From: Candidatus Latescibacterota bacterium
GTDB taxonomy: Bacteria; Latescibacterota; UBA2968
NCBI GenBank assembly: GCA_022823725.1
Contig: JAJEHL010000039.1
Coordinates: 71,632 to 121,031 of the forward strand
Reading direction: 5' to 3'
Length of the DNA: 49,400 nt
In this document: one piece after another, positions 41,876 through 49,400 of the stretch
How the letters are laid out: every line of letters starts with the position of its first letter
How positions within the stretch are numbered: position 1 is the stretch's first letter
Made by a program: the position numbers and the translations under genes
Notes under the pieces: generated by a model
Databases searched by the model: none
What the model saw: the letters and a program-made list of their open reading frames with translations, nothing else
Told to the model about the DNA's origin: nothing

Positions 41876-44662
41876 TTAAAGCGCGACATGCGCCCAGGCG
41901 GAATTTAAGATTCTGACTGCGTCACAAGCGATCGCGGGATAGTCCCGTACAGTAATCGCGTTTTCTGTAGCCGATGCAATTTCAAAACCCGTCTGGGGTG
42001 ACTCTCCGGCGAGTAAATAAGAGCCGGTGACTGCCTGTGGATTCTGCAATGGTTCTGCGAGGTGAAATACACTTTCCTCTACCGACTGGACCTTCAGCGT
42101 GGTGCTCGCTTCTGTGAGTGATATTTTCAAATCGCCACACGTCAATACTGTGCCGTTCAACAAATAGCCCTGTAAGCCTTGATTATTTACTGATACAAAT
42201 GCGAATTGACCGGCAGCGGTTACTGGCCCGAATTGTCGCTCTTTTTGGTCCTTTGTGGAAATAATATAATCGGTGCGGTCCGGTAGTTTTACTTCAACGG
42301 CCAGAACACCGGCGTCTGGATTATCTGTGAGCAACCGTGCCCCAAGTAGTGGAGAACTTTCGGTTTTGTAGGGCGAGATCACAGCGGCGTACTGGCTTGC
42401 AAGTGTCTCATTGTCATCCTTGGCCGAGTTTTCTGCAAAGATTTGTCTGAGCGATGGTTTTTCCAATTCCTCAGGTGTTCCAACCCGCCAGCCGGGTGCA
42501 TCTGCGAGAATAATGCGGTCTGGCACATTTAACAACATCAGGTCCAGATTCACATTTCGGAATTGCCATGTAAATGTTGTCGGTTCCTGCGGTGCAATTG
42601 CCTGTGGATTTTCGAGCCATATATCCCAGGCGTCTCCCAAAGCTACTGCCTGTGGCGATGGCGTTGCCGGGTTCATGCCTGAGCCATTGCAGTGAAAATT
42701 GTACTGATGGATCCGTCCACCGTTGACCCTGAAAAGATCCACACTATAGGTTTGTCCTTCCGGCGTTGTCACCATCGCGCAGGTGCGTCGATATTCCCGG
42801 CACTGGGGGTACACATTTACGCCCGAGGCCTGTACTATCTCAATGCCGGGCGATGTGCCAAATAATTCCAGGTTGGAACCGCAAGCCGTGTTGTTCTGCT
42901 CTTCCTCATCGACTACTACCAGGTTGTGCGATAGGCTGCTTTTTACCCAAACCTGTCCGCTGCGTCCGTCTGGAAGCTGCTGGCTGCTGCCGGAAAAATA
43001 ACCGCGATCCGAGGCGAGTTCTTTCCCATAAGCGTAGTAGCTCAGGCTTAAGATATCTTGCTGCCGGTGACTGGTTTGCAGGGTCCATTGGTGTTCATTG
43101 CCGTTTAAATAGAGGGCGGTGTCATTTCGACCACCTCGCAAGACGCCTACATGCCAGCCGGGGAACCATTCGGTGTGCAGGGGTAGCGTCGCCGCATCTG
43201 ATCGCAGATTATAGGGGCGGTACCACAGGGCGTATTCCTGGCCTTTTTCGGATAAAGGTGCTCCCTGAACACTTTCCAACAGGCCAGCGTACTCACCGCC
43301 GAGACGAGCGGCGAGAATTTCAGCGGAAAGAAGGTTTGCTTCGGTATCGTACCGTGTATCACCGATTATTGGCATGCGGTTGCCGGGTGCGAGCATTCTT
43401 GCCAGAGATAGTAGGGAGAGAGGGTAACGCCCACTTGAGAACATGTCTAACTGCTCGATCCGCTCGCCTTCTTCTGGCTGATAACCGGGGGGATCGCTAT
43501 ATCCGTGTAGCAGGTCGGCCAGTTCATGTACGTTGGAGAGGTTGTGAGCCGAATAGGCTGGCGATTCCGAATAAAAACCATCGTGGTGATACCGCTCCGC
43601 CAACATCCGATTGAAGCCATCCAGCGCGTGTCGCACCTTCTGGGGGTGATCCAGAAGCGTTCCCACTGCGGCGCTTAATACAAAAACCGCTGTGCCCTTG
43701 TTGCTTAGAGAATTCCAGTGCATCATGTCCGCACACCCGGCGAGGATCAAGTCCTCTGTTATCCGTCGCGCTGTATCCCGATCTATCAGACGACGACCAG
43801 ACGTGTACTCTGCATCGCGGATGAGACCGTAGGCTATGGTTAATACAAATAGCGCCCCAGCATCGCTTCCCTTTCCGTGGACGTTCATGCGGCCCGCGCC
43901 CCAGAATCCGTTGTTCATCGTCGAATAATCCTCAAATTGGTGCAGACCGTAAGCATGGCGGATCGCATTTTTTGGAAAGCGTCCTCCGCGGGGACCACCT
44001 TCGGCCTCTTCTTTGCCCATGTTGGCCGCTACCTCTGCGGGCGGCAAGTCCGCAATGCTTCCGTCGTAGGAGTGGTAGAGATAATTTGGGAATACCCGGG
44101 CGATACGGTCGAGGATCCATACCGCGCGCTCGGCGTATTCAATTTCATCCGTTACTGCGTAGAGTTTGGCGAGTGTCAATGCCTGGCTTCGCGCCCAGCC
44201 TACTTTGCGATCTCGAATATGACCGCTAAAACTCGTCATTGTGGGGCGGTCTCCAAGCCATTTGAGCGCGTGCTTTGCGCGATTTTCGGAGTCGGCCACT
44301 TCTTCGGGTGTTTCGTAATAGGTGAATTGCTGGCCCATCCGCGGGCATACCAGTACGCCGGTCTCCGGGTACTGCGCGTTGGGATAAACTGCGCCACATG
44401 CGCGACACGTAATTTCATCCGGTCTGTCAATGTGCCAGCCAAAGAGTCCGCCGCCCATTAACGATTGTTTGCCCACACAGTTCGGACAGTTCTGACCGTA
44501 ATGCGTGCCGGGGGTCAATTCGGGGATCATTGTGTCGAAAAACGCTCGATCTTGCCGCATGGCAAATGCGACGCTTTGCGCCCAGCTATTTACGATTTCC
44601 TGCGCCCAACTGTAGCGAGAGAGATTTTGTCGGGCGTTTTCGATATCCTGGGGGTTGTACAT
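41876..44662 (-). CDS. heparinase II/III-family polysaccharide lyase-like protein
   Basis: A 928-residue protein. An alpha/alpha-toroid N-terminal half (about 20-480) contains a zinc-ribbon-like insert (CPNC near 58, CRAC near 88, with an upstream Cys). The C-terminal beta-sheet half begins near WHVGVLRGGRNDTALYLNGNEHQW and includes SLSHNLVVVDEEEQ, characteristic of heparinase II/III. It should cleave uronic acid-containing glycans by beta-elimination. There is no clear signal peptide, so it probably works on imported oligosaccharides. ATG 44662 is preferred over upstream ATGs because AGGGAAAGG precedes it and the upstream gene stops 13 bases before. Confidence 0.85.
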   Translation of the reverse strand: MYNPQDIENARQNLSRYSWAQEIVNSWAQSVAFAMRQDRAFFDTMIPELTPGTHYGQNCPNCVGKQSLMGGGLFGWHIDRPDEITCRACGAVYPNAQYPETGVLVCPRMGQQFTYYETPEEVADSENRAKHALKWLGDRPTMTSFSGHIRDRKVGWARSQALTLAKLYAVTDEIEYAERAVWILDRIARVFPNYLYHSYDGSIADLPPAEVAANMGKEEAEGGPRGGRFPKNAIRHAYGLHQFEDYSTMNNGFWGAGRMNVHGKGSDAGALFVLTIAYGLIRDAEYTSGRRLIDRDTARRITEDLILAGCADMMHWNSLSNKGTAVFVLSAAVGTLLDHPQKVRHALDGFNRMLAERYHHDGFYSESPAYSAHNLSNVHELADLLHGYSDPPGYQPEEGERIEQLDMFSSGRYPLSLLSLARMLAPGNRMPIIGDTRYDTEANLLSAEILAARLGGEYAGLLESVQGAPLSEKGQEYALWYRPYNLRSDAATLPLHTEWFPGWHVGVLRGGRNDTALYLNGNEHQWTLQTSHRQQDILSLSYYAYGKELASDRGYFSGSSQQLPDGRSGQVWVKSSLSHNLVVVDEEEQNNTACGSNLELFGTSPGIEIVQASGVNVYPQCREYRRTCAMVTTPEGQTYSVDLFRVNGGRIHQYNFHCNGSGMNPATPSPQAVALGDAWDIWLENPQAIAPQEPTTFTWQFRNVNLDLMLLNVPDRIILADAPGWRVGTPEELEKPSLRQIFAENSAKDDNETLASQYAAVISPYKTESSPLLGARLLTDNPDAGVLAVEVKLPDRTDYIISTKDQKERQFGPVTAAGQFAFVSVNNQGLQGYLLNGTVLTCGDLKISLTEASTTLKVQSVEESVFHLAEPLQNPQAVTGSYLLAGESPQTGFEIASATENAITVRDYPAIACDAVRILNSAWAHVAL

Positions 44663-44675
44663 TTCGGCCTTTCCC

Positions 44676-45488
44676 TTATGTGCCATAGAGTGTATCGGCT
44701 GTTTTGCCCAAAATCCATGCTCTGTCTTCATCTGATAGAAAATCCATCGCTTCAATTACGCGAAAACCAACGGCCTCTCCGCGCTGTGGATTTTCCGGAA
44801 ATCCCGTACACCCCAGCATCCGTTCAGGCCCAAAAGCCTCGTACACGGCTCTGACATAGGGATACACATCCTCGTATGGCCAAGGCTGCTCGGAAATCCC
44901 ATCAATCCGGGTCGCTTTAACAAAGAGATTGGGATACTTTGCCGCTGCCAGCAAGATCCCGAAATCCAGCCCCTCGGACAGTATCGGCTCGCCCAGGTGA
45001 TCTACTATCACATTTACCTCGGGAAATTGCTGTAACATCGGTTCCAGCAGTGGAATCTGATGGCAGCGTCCAAACCATGTAAACGGCACGCCCAGTCTTT
45101 GTGCCGTCTCCCAAAGCGCATGCTGCCCAGGATCTGACAACCACGACGCATCCCGATCTTTAATCGGATACAATCGCATTCCCTGCACCCCGTGGTCCCG
45201 GTGCAGACGCGCCAGTGTTTCGGGCGCGTCAGGTTTCAAGGGATTGATCAGTGCCACCCCGTGCAGGCGATCTGGAAATCGCCTCAAACAATCGCACATA
45301 TATCGATTGTCATACCCGTGATACATGCACTGGATCAGTACGGTGCGGTCGATTTTATTGAGATCCATGTACCTGATGAGATTTTCCACCAGCCCCGGAT
45401 AATCGGGCCGTTGCGTGGTCATGCCATCATTATGGGTAAACGGCGGTGCCCCCATTGTCCATACGTGTACGTGAGAATCGATGCGCAT
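44676..45488 (-). CDS. amidohydrolase_2-type metal-dependent hydrolase
   Basis: A 270-residue TIM-barrel hydrolase. The first metal motif is H6-V-H8 in RIDSHVHVW; other conserved segments are GVALINPL, GVQGMRLYP and VIVDHLGEP. In this family the last metal-binding Asp is usually in GTDWP or GSDFP; here the segment reads MLGCTGFPENP, so that Asp is replaced by Gly. Activity or metal need may be altered. The start has GGGAGGAG at ideal spacing. It is likely to act on lactones or aromatic/uronate-like products. Confidence 0.82.
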   Translation of the reverse strand: MRIDSHVHVWTMGAPPFTHNDGMTTQRPDYPGLVENLIRYMDLNKIDRTVLIQCMYHGYDNRYMCDCLRRFPDRLHGVALINPLKPDAPETLARLHRDHGVQGMRLYPIKDRDASWLSDPGQHALWETAQRLGVPFTWFGRCHQIPLLEPMLQQFPEVNVIVDHLGEPILSEGLDFGILLAAAKYPNLFVKATRIDGISEQPWPYEDVYPYVRAVYEAFGPERMLGCTGFPENPQRGEAVGFRVIEAMDFLSDEDRAWILGKTADTLYGT

Positions 45489-45501
45489 GGTCTCCTCCCG
45501 T

Positions 45502-46416
45502 TTAATAGGCTTCCCCATCCGCCAGAACAAGCTCACACAGGGTATCGAGCGTAATCCCCACGGGAATCATCTCCATTTGCTCGCAGAAATCCCCAATTGA
45601 TCTGAATATCAACTCCAGGTTCTGCCTTGCGGGATGTCCGGGATCGGAATAGTCCTGGTCATTATGGCTGTCCGTCACAAGGGTGCCAAACCGGGGATCT
45701 TCGGTTTGGAAACGATTCAGCACATCCCGAATAACCTCTCTGTGGTCGTACGTGTGCGGAACATAGGACCATTCATAACCCCGTTCGCCCGCATGGCCCT
45801 GCGCAACCGGCCTGCCAAATGCTGCGGATACCGGCACATTGATAAAGTCGCTATTTCCTCGAATCAAACGAAATCCCAGATGCGCCCGGTGAGGATAGGG
45901 TTCTGCACCGGCCCAAACACTGCAGTGTGCGGGCAAAACCCGTCCCGGATTTGAAAGACTGCCGCCCACAAATCCCAGTTCGCGCAGTACGCCGAATGTG
46001 CAATCATTGGCGGAAAAATAACCCGCTCTGAAATAACGGGGCGCTTTGCCCAGCGCAGACGTCCATATCTCCATTGCCTCTTGAATAATCTCGCGCTGTG
46101 TACGCGCAGAATACGCGCCCAGATCGTATTTGTATCTCCCTCTTCTGAGCTTGTATGGATGCAAATGCAGTCCCAAACACGCGCCCTGATCCTGCAGTGT
46201 CTGAAGCAGATCTGCATTTTCAAGTGCTACTTCCGGATGTGCAAAAAGCGTGACTGGAAACCCGTACGTCTTTGCCGTCTCAACGTAAAAATAGATCGAC
46301 CGTTCACTCTCCCGGTAATCCGCAGGACCACTGCCCGACATCCGCCTGGCATGTGGGGTCACGTCGGATCTGGCCGTCTCGCAGTCCATTGTCAGCAATA
46401 TATAAACTTTTTTCAC
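45502..46416 (-). CDS. polysaccharide-deacetylase-like protein
   Basis: A 304-residue NodB-fold protein. The catalytic D11 is in LLTMDCE, the metal histidines H84 and H86 in LGLHLHPYK (the usual H-x3-H is H-x-H here), and R in YFRAGYFSAN. It may remove acetyl groups from amino sugars, but the altered spacing makes the activity uncertain. It starts with GTG (AGGGG eight bases upstream). No signal peptide is present, so it is cytoplasmic. Confidence 0.75.
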   Translation of the reverse strand: MKKVYILLTMDCETARSDVTPHARRMSGSGPADYRESERSIYFYVETAKTYGFPVTLFAHPEVALENADLLQTLQDQGACLGLHLHPYKLRRGRYKYDLGAYSARTQREIIQEAMEIWTSALGKAPRYFRAGYFSANDCTFGVLRELGFVGGSLSNPGRVLPAHCSVWAGAEPYPHRAHLGFRLIRGNSDFINVPVSAAFGRPVAQGHAGERGYEWSYVPHTYDHREVIRDVLNRFQTEDPRFGTLVTDSHNDQDYSDPGHPARQNLELIFRSIGDFCEQMEMIPVGITLDTLCELVLADGEAY

Positions 46417-46444
46417 ACCATGCCCCTGTAGGATAGTCTGGTTC

Positions 46445-47272
46445 TCACAGGTTTAAAATTCTCACTGCATTGTTGTGCAAGATATCCTCCAGTGCATCGG
46501 GGGCGAGCATGCGCTTGAGGAACGGGAGACTCAATTGCGCGAAGCACGCGCCGCGGGAGAGGCCCGCACCTTTGCCATCTCTGCATGGACAATCTGTGGC
46601 AAACATCAATTTTTTGCCATGCCGCGCCAGGAATCCAGCGGTAAAGTCCTCGTCTCGCGTCAGTCCGCCCAGACCCGAACCCGCGGATAAGTCGGCAAAC
46701 ATATTGGGGTAGTCTGCCAATAGCCGATCTATTAAGCCGCCGGGTTTGACTGCGCCTTTGGGATACAGAGTTTCTGCGGGAGCGGGTACGTCGGCGCTGA
46801 TATGCGCCCACCACGATTGGGCATGGCCGATGAACTTAATATTGGGGAATTTTTTGAGTAGCACTTCGAGGTGTTCAATTCCCTGGTTATATCCCCGCGC
46901 GCCTTCTTGAAAATGCCAGGTTACGGGCCAGTTTAATTCATTGCAGACTGCCAGTACTTTTTCCAATCGCGGATCGTCCAATCGCAGGTGCTGTTTTTGT
47001 TCGCCATAGCCCTTAAAGATGCCGTTGGCGGCGCGTTTTTCCAGTTCGGGCACGGCGTCTTTCCGCGTGACATCTACATGGCAGAAGGGTATGATGGTGT
47101 CCGGATAATCCCGATGCGCCTTTACTATGTCTTCGGTCATCCAGCCAAACTCGTCGTCGCCATCTTCAATGGGTAGCAGGACGGCTTTTTCTGCGCCGAT
47201 GGCTTCGATATGTGTGATGGTTTCTTCAACCGATCTGCCGTTGTGTGTGAGATGTAAATGCGCGTCGATCAT
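46445..47272 (-). CDS. amidohydrolase-family protein
   Basis: A 275-residue metal-dependent hydrolase of the TIM-barrel type. H5-L-H7 in MIDAHLHLT is the first metal site; H in VTWHFQEG and in FIGHAQSWW and D in MFATDCPCRDG complete a normal set. It is similar to the family to which the other amidohydrolase belongs but keeps the final Asp. ATG overlaps the SelA-like gene's TGA by four bases (ATGA), so they are translationally coupled. Confidence 0.85.
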   Translation of the reverse strand: MIDAHLHLTHNGRSVEETITHIEAIGAEKAVLLPIEDGDDEFGWMTEDIVKAHRDYPDTIIPFCHVDVTRKDAVPELEKRAANGIFKGYGEQKQHLRLDDPRLEKVLAVCNELNWPVTWHFQEGARGYNQGIEHLEVLLKKFPNIKFIGHAQSWWAHISADVPAPAETLYPKGAVKPGGLIDRLLADYPNMFADLSAGSGLGGLTRDEDFTAGFLARHGKKLMFATDCPCRDGKGAGLSRGACFAQLSLPFLKRMLAPDALEDILHNNAVRILNL

Positions 47273-48357
47273 GTCAATACCTCCCGCAATTTTTCTGCGA
47301 CTACGGCTTCTTCTCCCATTTGCATGGTCATCGGGTCGATTAAAATACCTTTGGCACTTCGCCGCACGACAATTGATGGCTCGCCCTCTTTCAATGCGTG
47401 GATCACCGCGTCGCGCTGTTCTTCCGGCAGGTCTATGTATGCGCGGGGTGCGATCTCGGGCGCGGCATCCTGTCCTTTGGTCATTACATAGGCGTTTGTG
47501 ATGTTTTTGACTGCATCTACGACAACGCGAACTTGCCCGTGCCAGCGCTGGCAGTCTTCATCATCGCTTCGGCTCAAAAACAGATCTATAGCCGCGATCA
47601 AGCCCAGGATTTCTTCTTTGCCGACTTTCATGCCGCGTCCAATTGCCGAATGCGGACTCGCATTGATCCGCACGGCTTCTACGCAATCTTCTTTGCCCAC
47701 GACCAGACCGCTGTTTTGAGGTCCGCACAATCCCTTGCCGCCGCTGAATGTCACCAGGCTCGCACCCATTTCGACGAGTTCGGTTAAGTTTGAACGGGGA
47801 GGCAACTGTGCTGCCGCATCTACCATGACGGGTACGCCTTTTTTGTTGGCGCCAGCGATGACTTCTGCGAGCTGTTCTTTGTTCTGTTTGCCCAAAAAAT
47901 GCACGACAGCCGCTGTTTTCTCGCCGATCCCGCCAATGAGGTCTTCACTGGTTACCGCTTGTTTGCTGCCCACTCGCACGAGTTTGCCTCCGCAGACTTC
48001 TATGCCCTGATGGATGTACGTATGACTATCGACCAGGCTGATTACAAATTCGTTTTGCCATCCCTGTGTATGCGGCAACTGGCGCGCTTTTTCTATGTCA
48101 GGTCCTGTCAAACACGCCGCGGCGGACAATTGTACCCCGCTGGCTGCGCCACATGAGATAAAGGCTGCAGGTACGCCAATGCGGTCTGCCAGATATTCAC
48201 CTGCTTTTACGAGCAGGTCGTTTAAATCGACAAATGATCCTCCCGCCGCGCACATCGCCTCCAGGACTTCATCTGGCATTAAGCTGCCACCGAGTGTGGT
48301 AATGGTGCCACTCGCGTTGATAAATGGTTTTACGCCGAGTGTGTCGTAGGTGATCAT
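47269..48357 (-). CDS. SelA-like PLP-dependent enzyme
   Basis: A 362-residue fold-type I enzyme close to the L-seryl-tRNA selenium transferase (SelA)/D-glucosaminate-6-phosphate ammonia-lyase group. PLP residues: K208 in FSGGKGLCGPQ, D180 in VMVDAAAQLPP, and H112 in SLVDSHTYIHQG. It is shorter than SelA (about 460) and has no tRNA-binding N-terminal domain. It is therefore not a selenocysteine enzyme; ammonia-lyase or other beta-elimination of an amino sugar acid is more likely. It follows creatininase after 12 bases. Confidence 0.85.
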   Translation of the reverse strand: MITYDTLGVKPFINASGTITTLGGSLMPDEVLEAMCAAGGSFVDLNDLLVKAGEYLADRIGVPAAFISCGAASGVQLSAAACLTGPDIEKARQLPHTQGWQNEFVISLVDSHTYIHQGIEVCGGKLVRVGSKQAVTSEDLIGGIGEKTAAVVHFLGKQNKEQLAEVIAGANKKGVPVMVDAAAQLPPRSNLTELVEMGASLVTFSGGKGLCGPQNSGLVVGKEDCVEAVRINASPHSAIGRGMKVGKEEILGLIAAIDLFLSRSDDEDCQRWHGQVRVVVDAVKNITNAYVMTKGQDAAPEIAPRAYIDLPEEQRDAVIHALKEGEPSIVVRRSAKGILIDPMTMQMGEEAVVAEKLREVLT

Positions 48358-48369
48358 GCTAAGGTCCTT

Positions 48370-49149
48370 TCAATAAGGAAACGTCTCTGAGTCCTCTGCC
48401 TGTGACAGTTCAGCAAGGAATCGCCCGGTTCCTTCCACAGCTGAGTTTAAGACTGTTTCACCTTTTTGCGCTGAGGCTTTTCGCGCATCACCGCCTGCGG
48501 ATGTGGGCAAATACAAATGCCAGGGGCGAACAAAGTCGATGTGAAATTCCCGTAGTGTTTTCAATTTGGGATATTGGGGGGGATTGTTGGCTATCAGATC
48601 TTCGCGCACGAGTTCGGGGCGCAAGAACAGGATTTGAGAGGTTTCTTCTTCGCCTGCGTGATCGCTGCGATTCTCCCATATCGCTTTTGCGTCTTCCGAT
48701 GCACAGGATCCCGTGCTGATCAAGCAGGTGAAGAGTCCGTCTTGTGCGGCCAAATCGCGCTGTGTTGCGCGGATGGTGTCGGGATTGCCGCCGTGGCCAT
48801 TGATGAATACAATGCGGTGTACATTTTCCGCGCGGCACATTGTGACGAGGTCGTTCAACAGGTTCATAAATGTGGGGACTTGCATGCGGCACGCAAATGG
48901 GAAAGCGCGAAAGTTGTTGTTTAAGCTCACCCGCTGTGTGGGTAAACACACGACGCGACCGCCCAATTCATTGGCTTTGCGCGTGCCTCCGTAAGCCACG
49001 TATTCGACCTGAAAGCTGTCCGTTCCATAGGGCAATGCAGGTCCGTGCGGTTCGGTGGAGCCTATGGGGATGACCGCTACATTGGGTGCGAGTGATCGCA
49101 CATCGTCTATGGTCATTTCTTCCAGAATGCCCGAGAGTTTCTGGCGCAT
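48370..49149 (-). CDS. creatininase-family hydrolase
   Basis: A 259-residue creatininase/creatinine amidohydrolase-like protein. Metal ligands E33 and H35 in IPIGSTEPHGPALPYGTD, D44, H119 in FINGHGGN and E168 in HAGEEETS are all present. The family hydrolyses cyclic amides or N-formamides. The ATG has GAGG at -10. It is the first gene of the seven-gene operon, with no second creatinine-pathway gene nearby, so creatinine itself is an unlikely substrate. Confidence 0.9.
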   Translation of the reverse strand: MRQKLSGILEEMTIDDVRSLAPNVAVIPIGSTEPHGPALPYGTDSFQVEYVAYGGTRKANELGGRVVCLPTQRVSLNNNFRAFPFACRMQVPTFMNLLNDLVTMCRAENVHRIVFINGHGGNPDTIRATQRDLAAQDGLFTCLISTGSCASEDAKAIWENRSDHAGEEETSQILFLRPELVREDLIANNPPQYPKLKTLREFHIDFVRPWHLYLPTSAGGDARKASAQKGETVLNSAVEGTGRFLAELSQAEDSETFPY

Positions 49150-49325
49150 AATAAGCCTCGTCTATGTGTAATGCTGTGCGAATAGTGGGACGCTCATGAT
49201 AAGTCGCTATTTCTCCCATGTCAAGGTATCGACAGGGGAAGGGATAGGGTAATATTACGCAGCTTGACCGATGCTGTTCTCAGTGCTCTGTCAAATAAGT
49301 TTATTTACATTATTATAGTGTCGTT
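49150..49325. other. upstream region of the creatininase operon
   Basis: A region of 176 bases with AT-rich tracts. I do not see a convincing -35/-10 pair for the leftward operon. No coding potential is apparent. Confidence 0.3.
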
Positions 49326-49400
49326 TCATCTTGTCACGCGCATCAGCTTTCGCAAAGGTCCACATAAGACCCCGTCGCTGCTGATTCCGACGAGCAGCCC
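49326..49400 (-). CDS. possible C-terminal end of a gene cut by the window edge
   Basis: On the minus strand a frame is open from the last base to TGA at 49328-49326 and encodes GLLVGISSDGVLCGPLRKLMR followed by three more residues. It could be the tail of a protein entering from the right; 24 residues cannot be assigned. Chance is possible. Confidence 0.25.
   Translation of the reverse strand, partial: GLLVGISSDGVLCGPLRKLMRVTR

Noticed and set aside
42766-43614. 282-residue ORF antisense to the heparinase gene
   Set aside because: Arg/Cys/Gly-rich composition typical of a shadow frame; the opposite strand holds a full heparinase with conserved motifs.
47269-48357. Selenocysteine machinery (SelA)
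   Set aside because: The protein is about 100 residues shorter than SelA and lacks the N-terminal tRNA-binding domain; no selB, selD or tRNA-Sec is near.
48370-49149. Creatinine degradation pathway
   Set aside because: Only the creatininase-family gene is present; no creatinase, sarcosine oxidase or related genes, so the family name should not be taken as the pathway.

Overview
The window suggests a chromosomal segment of an uncultured, free-living, Gram-negative heterotroph. It carries a predicted lipoprotein, a periplasmic solute-binding protein, a CreD-like inner-membrane protein and a Na+-pumping decarboxylase. The many small catabolic enzyme families (creatininase, SelA-like PLP enzyme, heparinase II/III, tandem 2-hydroxyacid dehydrogenases, enolase superfamily) remind me of Latescibacterota/Poribacteria-type genomes. 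That placement is inference and cannot be proven here. Most genes have clear Shine-Dalgarno sites and are packed with 4-base ATGA overlaps. I see no rRNA, tRNA or CRISPR.

Layout. 1-1.96 kb is a degraded zone: a possible protein end, a small ORF, a WG-repeat protein, an intact terminator without a gene, and the tail of a dead sigma-54 regulator. 1.97-4.85 kb (minus) holds a DapB-fold dehydrogenase followed directly by glycogen branching enzyme glgB. 5.0-6.8 kb (plus) holds a LutC-type protein and a class I aminotransferase, converging on a cupin/HAD pair. 7.8-11.4 kb (plus) is the nitrogen-control pair glnB-glnE, with repeats on both sides of glnB and a terminator after glnE. 11.4-20.3 kb (minus) is a seven-gene operon: the peptide-type ABC importer yejABEF, an esterase, a DUF362 protein and an APH-fold protein. 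Its promoter appears to share its -35 region with that of the divergent birA.

20.5-24.5 kb is a biotin module: birA converges on oadG-oadB-oadA, and BirA would biotinylate the OadA carrier domain. 24.5-28.3 kb is the accessory island, visibly more AT-rich than its surroundings. It has an orphan ribbon-helix-helix antitoxin with a palindromic operator, a decayed higA remnant, a small PD-(D/E)XK nuclease, a 641-residue AIPR (abortive infection) protein with its own nuclease-like N-terminus, and an intact higBA pair. The AIPR/nuclease pair lies between two higA sequences in the same orientation. It is the best candidate for an uncharacterised phage-defence system in this window.

28.4-36.9 kb (minus) has a DUF493 protein, a HEAT/zinc protein and a tight seven-gene operon (CreD-like, enolase superfamily, M20 peptidase, two 2-hydroxyacid dehydrogenases, dCMP deaminase, diguanylate cyclase). 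37.0-40.5 kb (minus) has a fluoride channel with a small membrane partner, an aldo/keto reductase, a pectate-lyase lipoprotein and a cupin. 40.8-49.15 kb (minus) is a second seven-gene operon (creatininase, SelA-like enzyme, two amidohydrolases, polysaccharide deacetylase, heparinase II/III, M14 peptidase). It looks like a breakdown pathway for an amino-sugar or uronate-containing polymer, though the substrate is unknown.
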